Positions 32,991-42,948 of a stretch of DNA of 64,000 nt are shown one piece after another. The stretch is from Microbulbifer celer (GTDB lineage Bacteria > Pseudomonadota > Gammaproteobacteria > Pseudomonadales > Cellvibrionaceae): assembly GCF_020991125.1 (NCBI RefSeq), contig NZ_CP087715.1:868001-932000 (forward strand). The letters run 5' to 3'. The translations under genes were made by a program, and so were the position numbers. A model generated the notes under the pieces. That model worked only from the letters and a program-made list of their open reading frames with translations. It did no database searches and was not told the DNA's origin. Numbering within the stretch: position 1 is the first letter of the stretch; the number at the start of each line of letters is the position of its first letter.

Positions 32991-34271
32991 ATGATTAAAA
33001 ATGTAAACGTTTTCATTTTGACCATAAGGGCCATGGCGGCAGCACCGGTGAGTGCTGTGGCAAGAGGAGTGGGAAGCAGAGCGGGAAGAGGAGTCGTAAG
33101 CACAATGTCAGGTGCGGTGCTCGCCCTGGCTGCGTTCAGTGCTTCCGCAATCGTTCCCTCCGACACCAGCTGGGCAGAGCGTATGGCGCTGTCGGATATG
33201 CAGCGCAATCCGGAGCCGTGGCAAATCGATTTCCGTACGACGCCAAAGTGGAATTACACCCACGGCTTGATGATGACCGCCTACCAGCGGCTGTATGAAG
33301 AGACCGGCGACAAGCGCTACGCCGATCATATTCAGGACTACGCGGATACCATGATCGATGCCGACGGCAGCATCGACACCTACAAGCTCAGTAACTACAA
33401 CATCGATCACCTGACCCCAGGGCGGATGCTGCTGTTTCTCGAGCAGTACAGCCCAAAACCCCGCTACCAAAAAGCGCTGCAGACCCTGACCACCCAGTTG
33501 GAAGGCCAACCCCGTACCAGCGACGGCGGCTTCTGGCACAAGAAGCGCTATCCGCACCAGATGTGGCTGGACGGCCTGTATATGGGGGCGCCTTTCTATG
33601 CCCAGTACCTGAACCGCACCGGCGCAGAAGCGTCCGCGTTTGACGACGTGCAGCATCAGTTTGATCTGGTGATGCAGCACCAGATCGACCCGCAAACCGG
33701 TCTCCCTTACCACGCCTGGGACGAGAGTCGCGAGCAGAAATGGGCCGACCCGGAGAGTGGCGTTTCGCCGAACTTCTGGTCCCGCTCCATCGGCTGGTAT
33801 GTGATGGCCCTGGTCGATGCGATCGAGTATTTCCCCGAAGACCACGCAGGCCGAGAGGTACTCTCCGGGTACCTGCAACAGGTGCTGGATGCGACGCTCA
33901 GGTACCGGGATGCAGAGTCCAACCTCTGGTACCAGGTCACCGATCAGGGCGGTCGTGAGGGCAATTATCTGGAGGCTACCGGCAGCGTGATGTTCGTGTA
34001 TGCCATGGCCAAGGGGGCCAACCGTGGATACCTGCCGCCGCGCTATCGGGAACTGGCAGAACAAAGCTTTACCGGCCTGGTGGATCAGCTGGTACGGATA
34101 GATGCGGACGATCATGAAGTACACCTGATGAAGAACTGCGCCGTTGCCGGTCTTGGAGGTAACCCATACCGGGATGGCTCCTTCGAGTACTACATCAGTG
34201 AACCGGTGCGGGATAACGACCCGAAAGGTGTGGGGCCTTTTATCCTCGCCAGCCTGGAGCTGGAAAAATAA
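32991..34271 (+). CDS. GH105 unsaturated glucuronyl/galacturonyl hydrolase
   Basis: A 426-residue exported enzyme that removes unsaturated uronic acids left by polysaccharide lyases (YteR/YesR-type). The alpha/alpha-barrel motifs YTHGLMMTAYQRLYE, HQMWLDGLYMGAPFY (with the catalytic aspartate) and NFWSRSIGWYVMALVD are clear. ATG 32991 gives an unusually long, arginine-rich signal region; ATG 33105 (MSGAVLALAAFSASA) preceded by GAAGAGGAG is an equally plausible start with a compact signal peptide. It is followed by GH43, with 25 bases between, as one operon. The fit to an acidic polysaccharide such as pectin, xylan or ulvan is inferred. Confidence 0.9.
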   Translation: MIKNVNVFILTIRAMAAAPVSAVARGVGSRAGRGVVSTMSGAVLALAAFSASAIVPSDTSWAERMALSDMQRNPEPWQIDFRTTPKWNYTHGLMMTAYQRLYEETGDKRYADHIQDYADTMIDADGSIDTYKLSNYNIDHLTPGRMLLFLEQYSPKPRYQKALQTLTTQLEGQPRTSDGGFWHKKRYPHQMWLDGLYMGAPFYAQYLNRTGAEASAFDDVQHQFDLVMQHQIDPQTGLPYHAWDESREQKWADPESGVSPNFWSRSIGWYVMALVDAIEYFPEDHAGREVLSGYLQQVLDATLRYRDAESNLWYQVTDQGGREGNYLEATGSVMFVYAMAKGANRGYLPPRYRELAEQSFTGLVDQLVRIDADDHEVHLMKNCAVAGLGGNPYRDGSFEYYISEPVRDNDPKGVGPFILASLELEK

Positions 34272-34296
34272 AACCAAAAGAAACGGAGAGAGACGG

Positions 34297-36012
34297 ATGA
34301 AAAATCTAAGGAATACCCCATTCAAGTGGTGTGCAAGCCTCATGGCATTGGGCGTCAGTGCCAGTATGACCGGGTGCGAACAGCCGGTGGCCGAAAGTCA
34401 TCAGCTGGAAAAGGTAGCGAAAGATCCGGCAAAAAATACTGCCCTGTGGCGGGCGGACCTGGGCAATGGCCACTACCAGAACCCGATCCTGTACGCAGAT
34501 TATTCCGATCCGGACGTGGTTGCGGTGGGCGATGATTTTTACATGACCGCATCCAGCTTCAACGCCTCCCCGGGCCTGCCGCTGCTGCACTCCACTGACC
34601 TGGTGAACTGGGAACTGATCGATTACGTGGTGGATAAAAATGTACCCGAGGAGCGGTTTGCCAAGCCCCAGCACGGCAATGGCATCTGGGCGCCGAATAT
34701 CCGCTATCACGACGACAAACTGTGGATCTTCTTTCCCGATCCCGACCACGGCATCTACATGACCAACACCGCCGACCCCAAACAGGGTTGGAGCGAACCG
34801 AAATTGATTCTGCCGGGTGAAGGGATTATCGATCCCACACCGATGTGGGATGACGACGGCCAGGCCTACCTGTTGCACGGCTGGGCAAAAAGCCGCGCAG
34901 GTAAAAACAATATCCTGACTTTACGCAAAATGTCTGCGGATGGTACCGAAGTGGAAGCGGAAGGCGAGGTGATCATCAACGGCCACGAGCTGGAAGGCTA
35001 CCGCACTTTGGAAGGGCCGAAGTTTTACAAGCGCGGTGAATATTATTACGTGTTCGCCCCCGCCGGTGGCGTGCCCGTGGGCTGGCAGTCGGTATTCCGC
35101 TCCAAAAACATCTACGGCCCTTATGAAGACCGTATCGTGATGGAGCAGGGCGACAGCATCACCAACGGCCCGCATCAGGGCTCCTGGGTGCACACCGCGG
35201 CCGGTGAAGACTGGTTTATCCATTTCCAGGCGCGCGGTCCCTACGGCCGTATCGTGCATATGCAGCCCATGCAGTGGAAAGATGGTTGGCCGGTAATCGG
35301 GGTGGACGAAGACGGCGATGGGGTGGGCAATCCGGTGACCAGTTACCGTAAGCCGGAAGTCAGCAAACCGAGCCCGGTGAAAACCCTACCGTTCGCCGAC
35401 GATTTCTCTGGCAACGAGCTGGCGCTACAGTGGCAGTGGAATGCCAATTTTGATGAAGACTGGTATAGCCTGGACGCGCGTGAAGGCTACCTGCGTCTGT
35501 TCGCGCAACAGAACGTAGACCCGCAAAGCGATAACCTGTGGTTGCAGCCTTCACTGTTGTTGCAGAAACTGCCGGCGCCGGAATTTATCGTGCAGACCAC
35601 GCTGGAGATTCCCGAAACGCTCGGTGAAGCGGAAGGCGGGCTGCTGATGTTTGGTGAAGACTACGCCTGGATCGGTTTCCGCAACCTGCCGGGCACCGGT
35701 GAGGTGGAAGTCGGCGAGGTCAGTTGTCGCGATGTACGCAAGGACTGCACCGAAAACTTCGAGCCGCACACCCGAGTCAAAGCCGGTGAACTGACTTTGC
35801 GTATGACAGTCAGTCAAGGCGGGCAGACGGTACTCAGTTACCAGAAAGAAAATGGCCGCTTCCGCGCTTTGGGCGAACTGTTCCAGTCCCGTCGCGGACG
35901 CTGGGTCGGTGCCAAGGTTGGCTTGTTTGTTCGCACCGATAATTCCGAACTGGTGAATGCGGAAAACTATATCGATGTAAAAGATTTCAGGTTTATCCCG
36001 CCGAAGGGTTGA
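34297..36012 (+). CDS. GH43-family glycoside hydrolase lipoprotein (beta-xylosidase / arabinofuranosidase type)
   Basis: A 571-residue exported enzyme. Signal peptide with lipobox MTGC near residue 27 (MALGVSASMTGCEQ), so it is lipid-anchored. The five-bladed GH43 propeller has the catalytic base Asp in YADYSDPDVVAVG, the pKa-tuning Asp in IIDPTPMWDD, and the acid Glu in RTLEGPKFYKRGEYY. The C-terminal 200 residues form the beta-sandwich (GH43 C2-type) that follows many beta-xylosidases. ATG 34297 has GGAGAG upstream. It acts with GH105 on side chains of hemicellulose or pectin; the exact substrate is not known. Confidence 0.92.
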   Translation: MKNLRNTPFKWCASLMALGVSASMTGCEQPVAESHQLEKVAKDPAKNTALWRADLGNGHYQNPILYADYSDPDVVAVGDDFYMTASSFNASPGLPLLHSTDLVNWELIDYVVDKNVPEERFAKPQHGNGIWAPNIRYHDDKLWIFFPDPDHGIYMTNTADPKQGWSEPKLILPGEGIIDPTPMWDDDGQAYLLHGWAKSRAGKNNILTLRKMSADGTEVEAEGEVIINGHELEGYRTLEGPKFYKRGEYYYVFAPAGGVPVGWQSVFRSKNIYGPYEDRIVMEQGDSITNGPHQGSWVHTAAGEDWFIHFQARGPYGRIVHMQPMQWKDGWPVIGVDEDGDGVGNPVTSYRKPEVSKPSPVKTLPFADDFSGNELALQWQWNANFDEDWYSLDAREGYLRLFAQQNVDPQSDNLWLQPSLLLQKLPAPEFIVQTTLEIPETLGEAEGGLLMFGEDYAWIGFRNLPGTGEVEVGEVSCRDVRKDCTENFEPHTRVKAGELTLRMTVSQGGQTVLSYQKENGRFRALGELFQSRRGRWVGAKVGLFVRTDNSELVNAENYIDVKDFRFIPPKG

Positions 36013-36064
36013 GGGTAGATATCCATCGTTCAACAAAACCTGGCGTCGACTTCGTCGCCAGCTT

Positions 36065-36103
36065 CTGTAGGGAGGATAAGCGCAGCGCTTATCCACCCTA
36101 CAG
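36065..36103. repeat. REP-like palindrome
   Basis: CTGTAGGG-A-GGATAAGCGC, central A, and the exact complement form a 39-base palindrome with a single A/A mismatch. Its sequence is of the kind dispersed widely in gammaproteobacterial intergenic DNA. It lies 52 bases after the GH43 stop and could stabilise or end that transcript. Confidence 0.75.
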
Positions 36104-36113
36104 CTGCTTTCAC

Positions 36114-36426
36114 TTACCTGGCTTCGGGACTGCAGTTGGAAGTGATTCCTTTGTCGACATTGAGGGCGGTGAACGAGCAGATGTAGGTTTTTCCCTGACA
36201 GTCGGCCTTCCAGACTCCCATGTTGCGCGAGCTAGACTACTTGCACTTCAATGTCCGTAGGGAGACATCCCGTCGCGCCTGCACTCATATTTTTCAGGGT
36301 TTTCAGGCTGCTTTCGGAGTTCGCAGCTTCAACGGGGTCTATGAAAGGGAAATCAAGACAGCCTGACAATGCCGGCAAGCACAGTATTGTCAGGAGTTGA
36401 ATGCCTCTTCGTTGATTCTTCGACAC
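36114..36426 (-). pseudogene. Small lipoprotein gene with a frameshift
   Basis: A GTG start with strong ribosome site AAGGAGGA leads to MSKNQRRGIQLLTILCLPALSGC, a lipoprotein signal (lipobox LSGC), and stops at TAG 36232. In the other frame the sequence continues for about 40 codons (SSSRNMGVWKADCQGKTYICS and on to NCSPEAR), ending at 36114. One extra base around 36234-36240 explains the break. The restored product would be about 104 residues with four cysteines. It sits between GH43 and GH5 on the - strand, downstream of GH5. Sequence error is possible. Confidence 0.6.
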
Positions 36427-36448
36427 AATACTTCCTCCTTAAAACCCT

Positions 36449-38368
36449 TTAATCTGCGACACAATCGGGAGTCACAAACTGGCCACCGTGTGACCCCTGC
36501 AATCCGAAGCTGGCACTTGCCCCGGGCTGCAGACTGTCGTTCCACTCCAGGTTACGCACGGTTACCTGTTGACCGTCATCAGACGCGGAAAATACGCCTC
36601 CCCAGCCGCTGTCGAAAGTGTTGTCGGCGCTGAAGTTCAGTTCTACTTCCCAGTCATTTACTGCGCTGTCACCAGTGTTGGTGACAGTGATGGTGTTGAG
36701 CACAAACCCATCCGACCAGGTGTCTGCCTCCCCCGGTTCACAGCTGATTGTTGACTCGGGTTCGGGGTCCGGAATCACTTCTTCAACCACCTGAATGCCG
36801 ACGGTATCTGTGGCCGGGAGTTCGATGCTGTCGCTGTCCAGGGCGATCAGTTGCAGTTGATAGCTACCGATTTCTGCCGGTGCGGTGATGGTTGTGGGGC
36901 TACTGCTTGCACTGGTAACCAGGCCGCCATCGATATAGATATTGGCGCCACTGCTTTTACGTTGATTGAATGTGATGGTGATGGTTTCTTCCGGCAGGTA
37001 CTCGCTGCCTTGTGATGGCGTGACGATATCCAGTACCGGGCTGTCTGTACCATAGAACTCACTCACGGTGATACCGGTGCGGCTGTTGCCGAGGGGTACC
37101 TGGTGATCAAGACCTACGAATTTGCCATCGGTATCCCGCCATAACGCGCTTTTCAGCAGTGCGTACTTGTCTTCGTCCCAGGTTTTCCAGTCGTATCCCC
37201 ACAGGCCGCCGGTGTCGCCGGAGTTGGGGTTCAGGCACCAGAAAGTGTGATGCAGCTTGTGCTCGACGATCAGATCCCGCGCATAGCCCATCCATTTTTC
37301 GTTCTGGCCGCCGTCCATATGACCACCCCATTCACCAAACAGCAGCGGTGAGGTTCCCTCTTCGTATAAATAGAACCAGTTGTCCCGCCAAGCATCTTCA
37401 ATCAGGGATTCATAAGTAAAATCCGGCTCGAACCAGGGTTGCTGGTATACCGAGGGACCGTAAATATGGGGGGAGTACACCAGCTGGTCCTGGTCTGGAC
37501 CGAGATCAATCGGGTGATCGGAGACACCGCGCAGGTTGCCGCCCCACCAGTAGTTGTGGAAGTCTTTGCTGGAATCACTGTTCCAGGTCACCCCGTCTTT
37601 GGGGTAAGACTCGATACCTTCACACAGCACCAGCAGGTTGGGGTTGATGGCGAGGACCCGTTTTGATGCGGTCTCACAGGCGTGCTTCCAGTTGCTCTCG
37701 TCGGTGGAGCTGTCCCATTTGGCAAAGGGGGAGTCTGCCCAGGGTTTGCCGTGGGGTTCGTTTTCGATATCGAAAGCGAGGATAGTGTCGTCGTACTTGT
37801 AGCGTTCCGCCATCCACTCCCAGGTCTGGTAGAAAATTTCGGATGTCAGTTCCTCGTTGTACCACATTGGCTCGAAGTGGCCTGAGTTGTCTGCTTTGGC
37901 ACTGTGCACATCGATCAGAATTTTGACCCCGTACTTTTTCGCCTGGGCGACCACTGCATCGAATATCTCCAGGGACGTTTTGCCTTCCAGTTCCGGATTT
38001 ACATAATCATTGATGCTCGGCACGGCGGCGAGCCCGCTTTGCCATTCATAAATCAGCTCGGTGGAGATGGGGATCCGCAGAATATTGATGCCACGGCCGG
38101 AAAGGTCTGCCATGGCCTCTTCGAGATTCACTGCCCACAGGCCGTGGAATACCCGTTCACTGGTATTGAAGCCAAACCAGTTGGCGCCAGTGAGCCATAC
38201 CGGATTGCCCTGTTGGTCGACAATCTGGTTGCCTTCCACGTGCAGCCAGTCGTCATCTGAAGGTGGCAGGGATGGTGACTGTGATGATGACGGGGATTGT
38301 GCCGGTGCATTGGTGCTAATGGCGAGTGCCAACGCGCTGGTGAGCGCGAGTACTGTCAATTTCTTCAT
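36449..38368 (-). CDS. GH5 endo-beta-1,4-glucanase (cellulase) with CBM2
   Basis: A 639-residue secreted cellulase. Order: signal peptide 1-23, serine/proline linker, GH5 catalytic domain about 40-420, a Ser-rich Ig-like module about 450-530, a short PDPEPES linker, and a C-terminal CBM2 about 540-639 with paired cysteines (SCEPGE and TPDC). The acid/base Glu is residue 204 in DIENEPHG and the nucleophile Glu is 346 in [18 protein letters not shown] precedes the ATG. It is downstream of GH9 with 87 bases and a hairpin between, so they may be partly co-transcribed. Confidence 0.93.
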   Translation of the reverse strand: MKKLTVLALTSALALAISTNAPAQSPSSSQSPSLPPSDDDWLHVEGNQIVDQQGNPVWLTGANWFGFNTSERVFHGLWAVNLEEAMADLSGRGINILRIPISTELIYEWQSGLAAVPSINDYVNPELEGKTSLEIFDAVVAQAKKYGVKILIDVHSAKADNSGHFEPMWYNEELTSEIFYQTWEWMAERYKYDDTILAFDIENEPHGKPWADSPFAKWDSSTDESNWKHACETASKRVLAINPNLLVLCEGIESYPKDGVTWNSDSSKDFHNYWWGGNLRGVSDHPIDLGPDQDQLVYSPHIYGPSVYQQPWFEPDFTYESLIEDAWRDNWFYLYEEGTSPLLFGEWGGHMDGGQNEKWMGYARDLIVEHKLHHTFWCLNPNSGDTGGLWGYDWKTWDEDKYALLKSALWRDTDGKFVGLDHQVPLGNSRTGITVSEFYGTDSPVLDIVTPSQGSEYLPEETITITFNQRKSSGANIYIDGGLVTSASSSPTTITAPAEIGSYQLQLIALDSDSIELPATDTVGIQVVEEVIPDPEPESTISCEPGEADTWSDGFVLNTITVTNTGDSAVNDWEVELNFSADNTFDSGWGGVFSASDDGQQVTVRNLEWNDSLQPGASASFGLQGSHGGQFVTPDCVAD

Positions 38369-38414
38369 GGATTCCTCATTATTCTTATCAATATATTTTG
38401 CGAATTGAAGCGAG

Positions 38415-38436
38415 ATCCCCGGCCTAAGCCGGGGAT
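38415..38436 (-). terminator. Hairpin between GH9 and GH5
   Basis: ATCCCCGGC-CTAA-GCCGGGGAT is a perfect nine-pair stem 20 bases after the GH9 stop. On the GH9 strand it is not followed by a T-tract, so it may allow read-through to GH5 and protect the GH9 mRNA end. Confidence 0.6.
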
Positions 38437-38455
38437 TTATCAGAAGTGAAAAAGA

Positions 38456-41278
38456 TTAATTGGCACTGCAAGTGGGCAGGCTGAAGTTGCCGCTATAGCC
38501 GCCCTGGAACCCGAACACCGTAGAACCACCGGGCTGCAGTCCGCCATTCCATTCGACGTTGGATACGGTGAGTGCGCGGCCATCGCTCGACAGGCTGAAC
38601 TCGCCGCTCCAGCCGTTGACCAGCGTAATCGGTTCGGCAAAGGTGAGGGTGATTTCCCAGCTCTGTACCGCGTCACTGCCGTCGTTGGTCACGGTGACAT
38701 TGTTGAAGACAAAGCCGTTGTTCCAGGTGTCCGCACTCAGGGCCTCGCAGGTGATGCCATCGCCACCGGTGGATTCGGCTTCCACAGTAACCGATACACT
38801 GTCTGTGGCAGCAAGCTCCGCGCCGTCATCTACCGCGCGCACCTCGATCTGGTGGTCACCCACTGCCGGTGCCGGGATCACCAGATCCGTTGTGCCGCTG
38901 GCGCTGTCGGTGAGCAGGCCGTCGAAGTACAGGTTGACCCCGTCCGCATACTGCAGGGTGTACTGCACGGTAATGTCGTCGCCTTCGGTGAAGGTGCTGC
39001 CATTGGACGGCGAGGTGATGCTCACTGCGGGTACCGGTGGAGACTCCACGTCGATGGTGACCGTGGCCGGTGAGGATATGGCACCGCCGTTGTCGGTGAC
39101 GCTGTAGGTGAAGCTGTCGCTGCCGAAGAAGCCTGCATCCGGTGTGTACAGCAGTTCCGCACCCGTGCCGCTCAGACTGCCATTGGCGGGATCACTTTCC
39201 ACGGTATAGGCGGTGATGCTGCCGTCGGCGTCGGTGCCGCTGAGGGTGACCATTACCTGGGATTCAAAACCGGTCTGTACACTCACATCGTTTGCGGTGG
39301 GCGCGCAATTGATACCGGAATCGCCACCGCAGCCTTCACCGGGTTCCTGGCCCCAGATCAGTGCACCGTCGTCATACAGTGCGATCAGTGGCGCCTGTTC
39401 GCGGCTGCTGCCGTAGTTGTCCCAGGACGGGTCGTTGTTTGGATCCCAGGGTAACCCTTCAGGTACCGCCACGCGGAACTGGGTTTCCTTTTTGCTCTCG
39501 GACTGGCCGCCGGGATAGATGTCGACACCGGCAAATGAGACTTCTACGTAGTAGAGATTGTCCGCGGGATCCCCCCACGGGTGCGGGCCGCTGAAGCCAC
39601 TGGCCTGACTGTAGGCGCTGGAGAGTTGCAGGTCACTGGCGGAATAACCCGCGTCCACCAGCTCGGAGATGTCGATCCAGTAACGCAGGCTCAGGTTGTC
39701 GGTCAGTCGCGCCGGCCAGGCGCTGCGGTTGTGGGGGCGTGCGCTGATTTCCGTGTGGCGGGGGCCACTGGAATTCAGTTTGGCGTCGATAAAGAACTCT
39801 GTATCGCGCTGTTCAGGCGCGGGGAAATTCGCTTCCGGAATCGGATTGCCACCGAAGTCTAGCCACAGGCGCGCCAGTGCGCCGGTAAAGCCGGCGTTAT
39901 AGTCGGTGGCCACTTCATTCAGCACGTAATCGCCGCGGTCATTCTCAAAGTTGTCACTGGTATCCGGGCCGCCGACCAGTGCGCCAACCAGAGTGTGACG
40001 GTTGTCCACCGGGTCGGAAAGACTGTCGTTCCAGGAGCCGTGCGCGGTGCGGTGGTGGGGGGAGGTGGGATAAACCGGACCGTAGCCGATCTGGTAACTC
40101 ATGTTCATGGGGTTGTCCCCCAGCAGATATTCCATCTGGCTCACGGCGAAGTCGTAATAGGTCTGCGCGCGCGGGTTGCCCGGATCGGCACTGTTCAGAT
40201 AGTCCGCGTACACCAGCGCGATAAACGAGGTGTTGGAGGTGTAGCGGGCCGCGCCCCACTGGTCCAGATGTGCGAGACCGCCGGGGGTGTAGGAAACCCG
40301 GTCGCCGTTGTGGCCGCTGGTCCAGAAATCCAGCCAGCGCTCCGCATCCGAGCGGTACTGGGGATTGTCGGTGAGCTGTGACATCAGCACATAACTGCCG
40401 TAGCTTTTGTCATCCCAGGCGTGGGTCCACTTGTAGGATTTGATGGTGGACTGGGGCTCGGTAGACAGATTGGCGTAATAGCTGTTGGCCTTGTCGAGAT
40501 AAGACTGGTCGCCGGTGGCGCGATACAGCCACGCGGCCCCCCATACCAGCTCATCGTTGTAGCCGCTCCAGGAGTTGTAATAACTGGTGGCATCGGTAAT
40601 GCAGTCGCTGTAGGCGCCGCGGTAATTGTCGGCAAAGCTGTACAGTTGCTCTGCGTGGCTCAACAGATTGTTCGCATAGGCCGCGTCGGTGGATTCAAAC
40701 ACCATCGCAATCGACGCCAGTGCCGCCGCGGTTTCACCGGCCAGGTCCGATCCCGGGCAGCTGGCATCCACCTTGTAGGAGGGCCGCGCCATTGGCATCA
40801 CTTCCGCTGAGCCCCACCAGGCATGGTCGGCACCGCCATTGCCTACCTGACCCCAGAGCTCGTTGGGCGCGGTGTGCGCTTTGACAAAGTAATCCGCTAC
40901 AAAGCGCAGATTGTTCTGGATATGTTCCAGCTGCCCGGTCTGCGCGTAGGCCTCGCGGTTTTCCACCACACCCCAGGCCAGCATGGTGGCACTGGCGGCC
41001 ATCGGGAAGCCGAATTTCACATGGTCACCGGCGTCGTACCAGCCCCCGGTGAGATCCACATTCTGATCCGCACCATCCGTCATGCCGGAGTCACCGCGCC
41101 ACTCATTGCGGTTCCAGCCGGGGATTGGGCCTGATTGCTGGGCCTCGTAGAAATAAATGGACTTCTGCAGCGCTTCGCCATAGTTGGCAGCGAGGGTGGC
41201 GGTAGAGAATAGGGCGGAACCAGTCAGCACCGCCGCGATGGCGGCACTGAGCGTCTTTTTGGCTCTGATCAATCGCAT
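38456..41278 (-). CDS. GH9 processive endoglucanase with CBM3c-like, Ig-like and CBM2 modules
   Basis: A 940-residue secreted cellulase. Signal peptide 1-31, GH9 alpha/alpha barrel about 32-465, a CBM3c-like module about 470-630, a cadherin-like domain about 660-750 (PTANDVSVQTGFESQVMVTL), a second Ig-like domain about 755-835 and a C-terminal CBM2 about 845-940. The catalytic base is in WYDAGDHVKFG (residues 80-90), the histidine site in HHRTAHGSW, and the acid glutamate in DRGDYVLNEVATDYNAG. GH9 fused to a CBM3c is the arrangement of processive endoglucanases. It is the most 3' cellulase gene of the block and possibly the first in its operon. Confidence 0.95.
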   Translation of the reverse strand: MRLIRAKKTLSAAIAAVLTGSALFSTATLAANYGEALQKSIYFYEAQQSGPIPGWNRNEWRGDSGMTDGADQNVDLTGGWYDAGDHVKFGFPMAASATMLAWGVVENREAYAQTGQLEHIQNNLRFVADYFVKAHTAPNELWGQVGNGGADHAWWGSAEVMPMARPSYKVDASCPGSDLAGETAAALASIAMVFESTDAAYANNLLSHAEQLYSFADNYRGAYSDCITDATSYYNSWSGYNDELVWGAAWLYRATGDQSYLDKANSYYANLSTEPQSTIKSYKWTHAWDDKSYGSYVLMSQLTDNPQYRSDAERWLDFWTSGHNGDRVSYTPGGLAHLDQWGAARYTSNTSFIALVYADYLNSADPGNPRAQTYYDFAVSQMEYLLGDNPMNMSYQIGYGPVYPTSPHHRTAHGSWNDSLSDPVDNRHTLVGALVGGPDTSDNFENDRGDYVLNEVATDYNAGFTGALARLWLDFGGNPIPEANFPAPEQRDTEFFIDAKLNSSGPRHTEISARPHNRSAWPARLTDNLSLRYWIDISELVDAGYSASDLQLSSAYSQASGFSGPHPWGDPADNLYYVEVSFAGVDIYPGGQSESKKETQFRVAVPEGLPWDPNNDPSWDNYGSSREQAPLIALYDDGALIWGQEPGEGCGGDSGINCAPTANDVSVQTGFESQVMVTLSGTDADGSITAYTVESDPANGSLSGTGAELLYTPDAGFFGSDSFTYSVTDNGGAISSPATVTIDVESPPVPAVSITSPSNGSTFTEGDDITVQYTLQYADGVNLYFDGLLTDSASGTTDLVIPAPAVGDHQIEVRAVDDGAELAATDSVSVTVEAESTGGDGITCEALSADTWNNGFVFNNVTVTNDGSDAVQSWEITLTFAEPITLVNGWSGEFSLSSDGRALTVSNVEWNGGLQPGGSTVFGFQGGYSGNFSLPTCSAN

Positions 41279-41424
41279 TGTGGGAATTCCTTCTTGTGAA
41301 TTATTGTTCTCGGGCAGATGGATTGCCCGGCGAGCCTGTGAACCCGCACAAGAAGGACGTATTGCGATTTAGTTATGGAAAGGTTTTTCCGCCAGTGTTT
41401 ACATTTTGTGATGTATTACGACAT

Positions 41425-42696
41425 TCAAAGCGTGGAAAGCGTTTCGTTCATGGCACTTGTCAGATTTGTCAGATCTGATGGGGCGATTATATAGGGGGGC
41501 ATGGTGTAAACCAGCTTGCCAAATGGACGCAGCCATACACCGCGTTCGATCAGGCTTTCCTGCAGTGTGCGGTTGTCCACGGGTTGTTGCATTTCGACGA
41601 CGCCGATGGCGCCAAGTACGCGAACATCCGCCACGCCAGCGGCATTTTTTAGTAGTGCCAGTTCTTCTTTCATCTGCGCTTCAATGCTCTGTACCTGCCG
41701 CTGCCAGTCCCGCTGCAGTAATAATTCGATACTCGCATTTGCTACCGCGCATGCCATCGGGTTGCCCATAAATGTGGGGCCGTGCATGAATACACCGGCT
41801 TCGCCGTTACAGATTCCGTTGGCGACCTTGTCCGTACACAGGGTGGCCGCCATAGTCATGGTGCCGCCGGTCAGGGCTTTCCCCACAGAGAGAATATCCG
41901 GAGAAATGCCCGCGTGTTCACAGGCAAACATTTTGCCGCTGCGGCCGAAGCCGGTGGCGATCTCGTCGGCGATCAGCAGCAGGTCGTATTGGTCGCATAG
42001 TGTGCGCACTTTGCGTAAATATTCCGGGGAATAAAAACGCATGCCGCCGGCGCCCTGGACGATGGGTTCCAGGATAACGGCGGCGAGCTGTTGATGGTTC
42101 TGTTCGATGATTTGTTGCAGTTCGGCGATGTCGTGGTCGGTGCACGGTTCATCGAATGAGGGCTGTGGTGCGGGCGCGAACAGGTGCTGGGTGAGCTGGC
42201 TGGCGAACAGGTGGTGCATGCCATTCACGGGGTCGCAGGTGGCCATGGCGCCGAAGGTGTCGCCGTGGTAGCCGTTGCGCAGGGCCAGCAGGCGGTTTTT
42301 TTCCGGTTTGCTCTGGGATTGCCAGTATTGCAGGGCCATTTTGATGGCGACTTCAACGGAGACGGAGCCGGAGTCGGCGAGGAAGACTTTCTGTAGTGGC
42401 TCGGGGGTTAATGCGACGAGTTTTTTGCTGAGTTCGATGGCGGGTTCGTGGGTGAGGCCGCCGAACATGACGTGGCTCATTTTTTCCATCTGCGCTTGCA
42501 TGGCGGCGTTCAGTTCGGGAACGTTGTAGCCGTGCAGGGTACTCCACCAGGAGCTCATACCGTCGATCAGTCCGCGGCCGTCTTCCAGATAAATGCGTAC
42601 GCCCTCTGCTCTTTCGATGGGATAAACCGGGGGCGGATTGATCAGGGAGGAGTAGGGGTGCCAGATATGGTTTTTGTCGAACTCTAAATCCATCAT
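41425..42696 (-). CDS. bioA: Adenosylmethionine-8-amino-7-oxononanoate aminotransferase
   Basis: A 423-residue PLP enzyme that transfers an amino group from S-adenosylmethionine to KAPA in biotin synthesis. Recognisable segments are WHPYSSLINPP, GMSSWWSTLHGYN, the PLP loop ADSGSVSVEVAIKMALQYW, LIADEIATGFGRSG and the lysine in SVGKALTGGTMT. No other bio gene is nearby, as is common when bioA is separate from bioBFHCD. The - strand start is at 42696 (MMDLEF); the second methionine is also possible. Confidence 0.95.
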   Translation of the reverse strand: MMDLEFDKNHIWHPYSSLINPPPVYPIERAEGVRIYLEDGRGLIDGMSSWWSTLHGYNVPELNAAMQAQMEKMSHVMFGGLTHEPAIELSKKLVALTPEPLQKVFLADSGSVSVEVAIKMALQYWQSQSKPEKNRLLALRNGYHGDTFGAMATCDPVNGMHHLFASQLTQHLFAPAPQPSFDEPCTDHDIAELQQIIEQNHQQLAAVILEPIVQGAGGMRFYSPEYLRKVRTLCDQYDLLLIADEIATGFGRSGKMFACEHAGISPDILSVGKALTGGTMTMAATLCTDKVANGICNGEAGVFMHGPTFMGNPMACAVANASIELLLQRDWQRQVQSIEAQMKEELALLKNAAGVADVRVLGAIGVVEMQQPVDNRTLQESLIERGVWLRPFGKLVYTMPPYIIAPSDLTNLTSAMNETLSTL

Positions 42697-42736
42697 GCTT
42701 CGTGGTTCTGTGGGTGTGTTTTTTAGCAGGTTAGGT

Positions 42737-42856
42737 GGCGGCGAAGCACCGGGTATCTGTTTTCAAAACCGCTGTATATACATCCCTGTACGCTGCGGCG
42801 GCGACGTCCCTGTCGCCGACGCTTTTGAAAACAGATCCCCGGTACTTCACCTTCGC
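42737..42856. repeat. Palindromic interspersed repeat, type 1
   Basis: An arm CACCGGGTATCTGTTTTC (within 42737-42768) is matched by the near-complement GAAAACAGATCCCCGGT (within 42823-42856), giving about 27 paired bases. The interior has a GC-rich palindromic part around GCGACGTCCCTGTCGCC. It forms a 120-base foldback element in the gap between bioA and ybbP. Confidence 0.7.
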
Positions 42857-42890
42857 GTTGGGCTTTGCTACTTCGTAAGAAGGTTTTATA

Positions 42891-42920
42891 CCGTCATTCC
42901 GGCGAAGGCCGTAATCCAGC
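42891..42920. repeat. Short dispersed repeat unit
   Basis: CCGTCATTCCGGCGAAGGCC followed by GTAATCCAGC is of the common 'GTCATTCCGGCGAA' REP-like class in proteobacteria. It folds to a small hairpin around GGCGAAGGCC. Confidence 0.45.
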
Positions 42921-42948
42921 GCTACGAAGTCGGGAACTAAGCCATAAA

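Noticed and set aside
42891-42920. Possible small gene or attC-like site in the bioA-ybbP gap
   Set aside because: No frame or core sites; only dispersed-repeat sequence.
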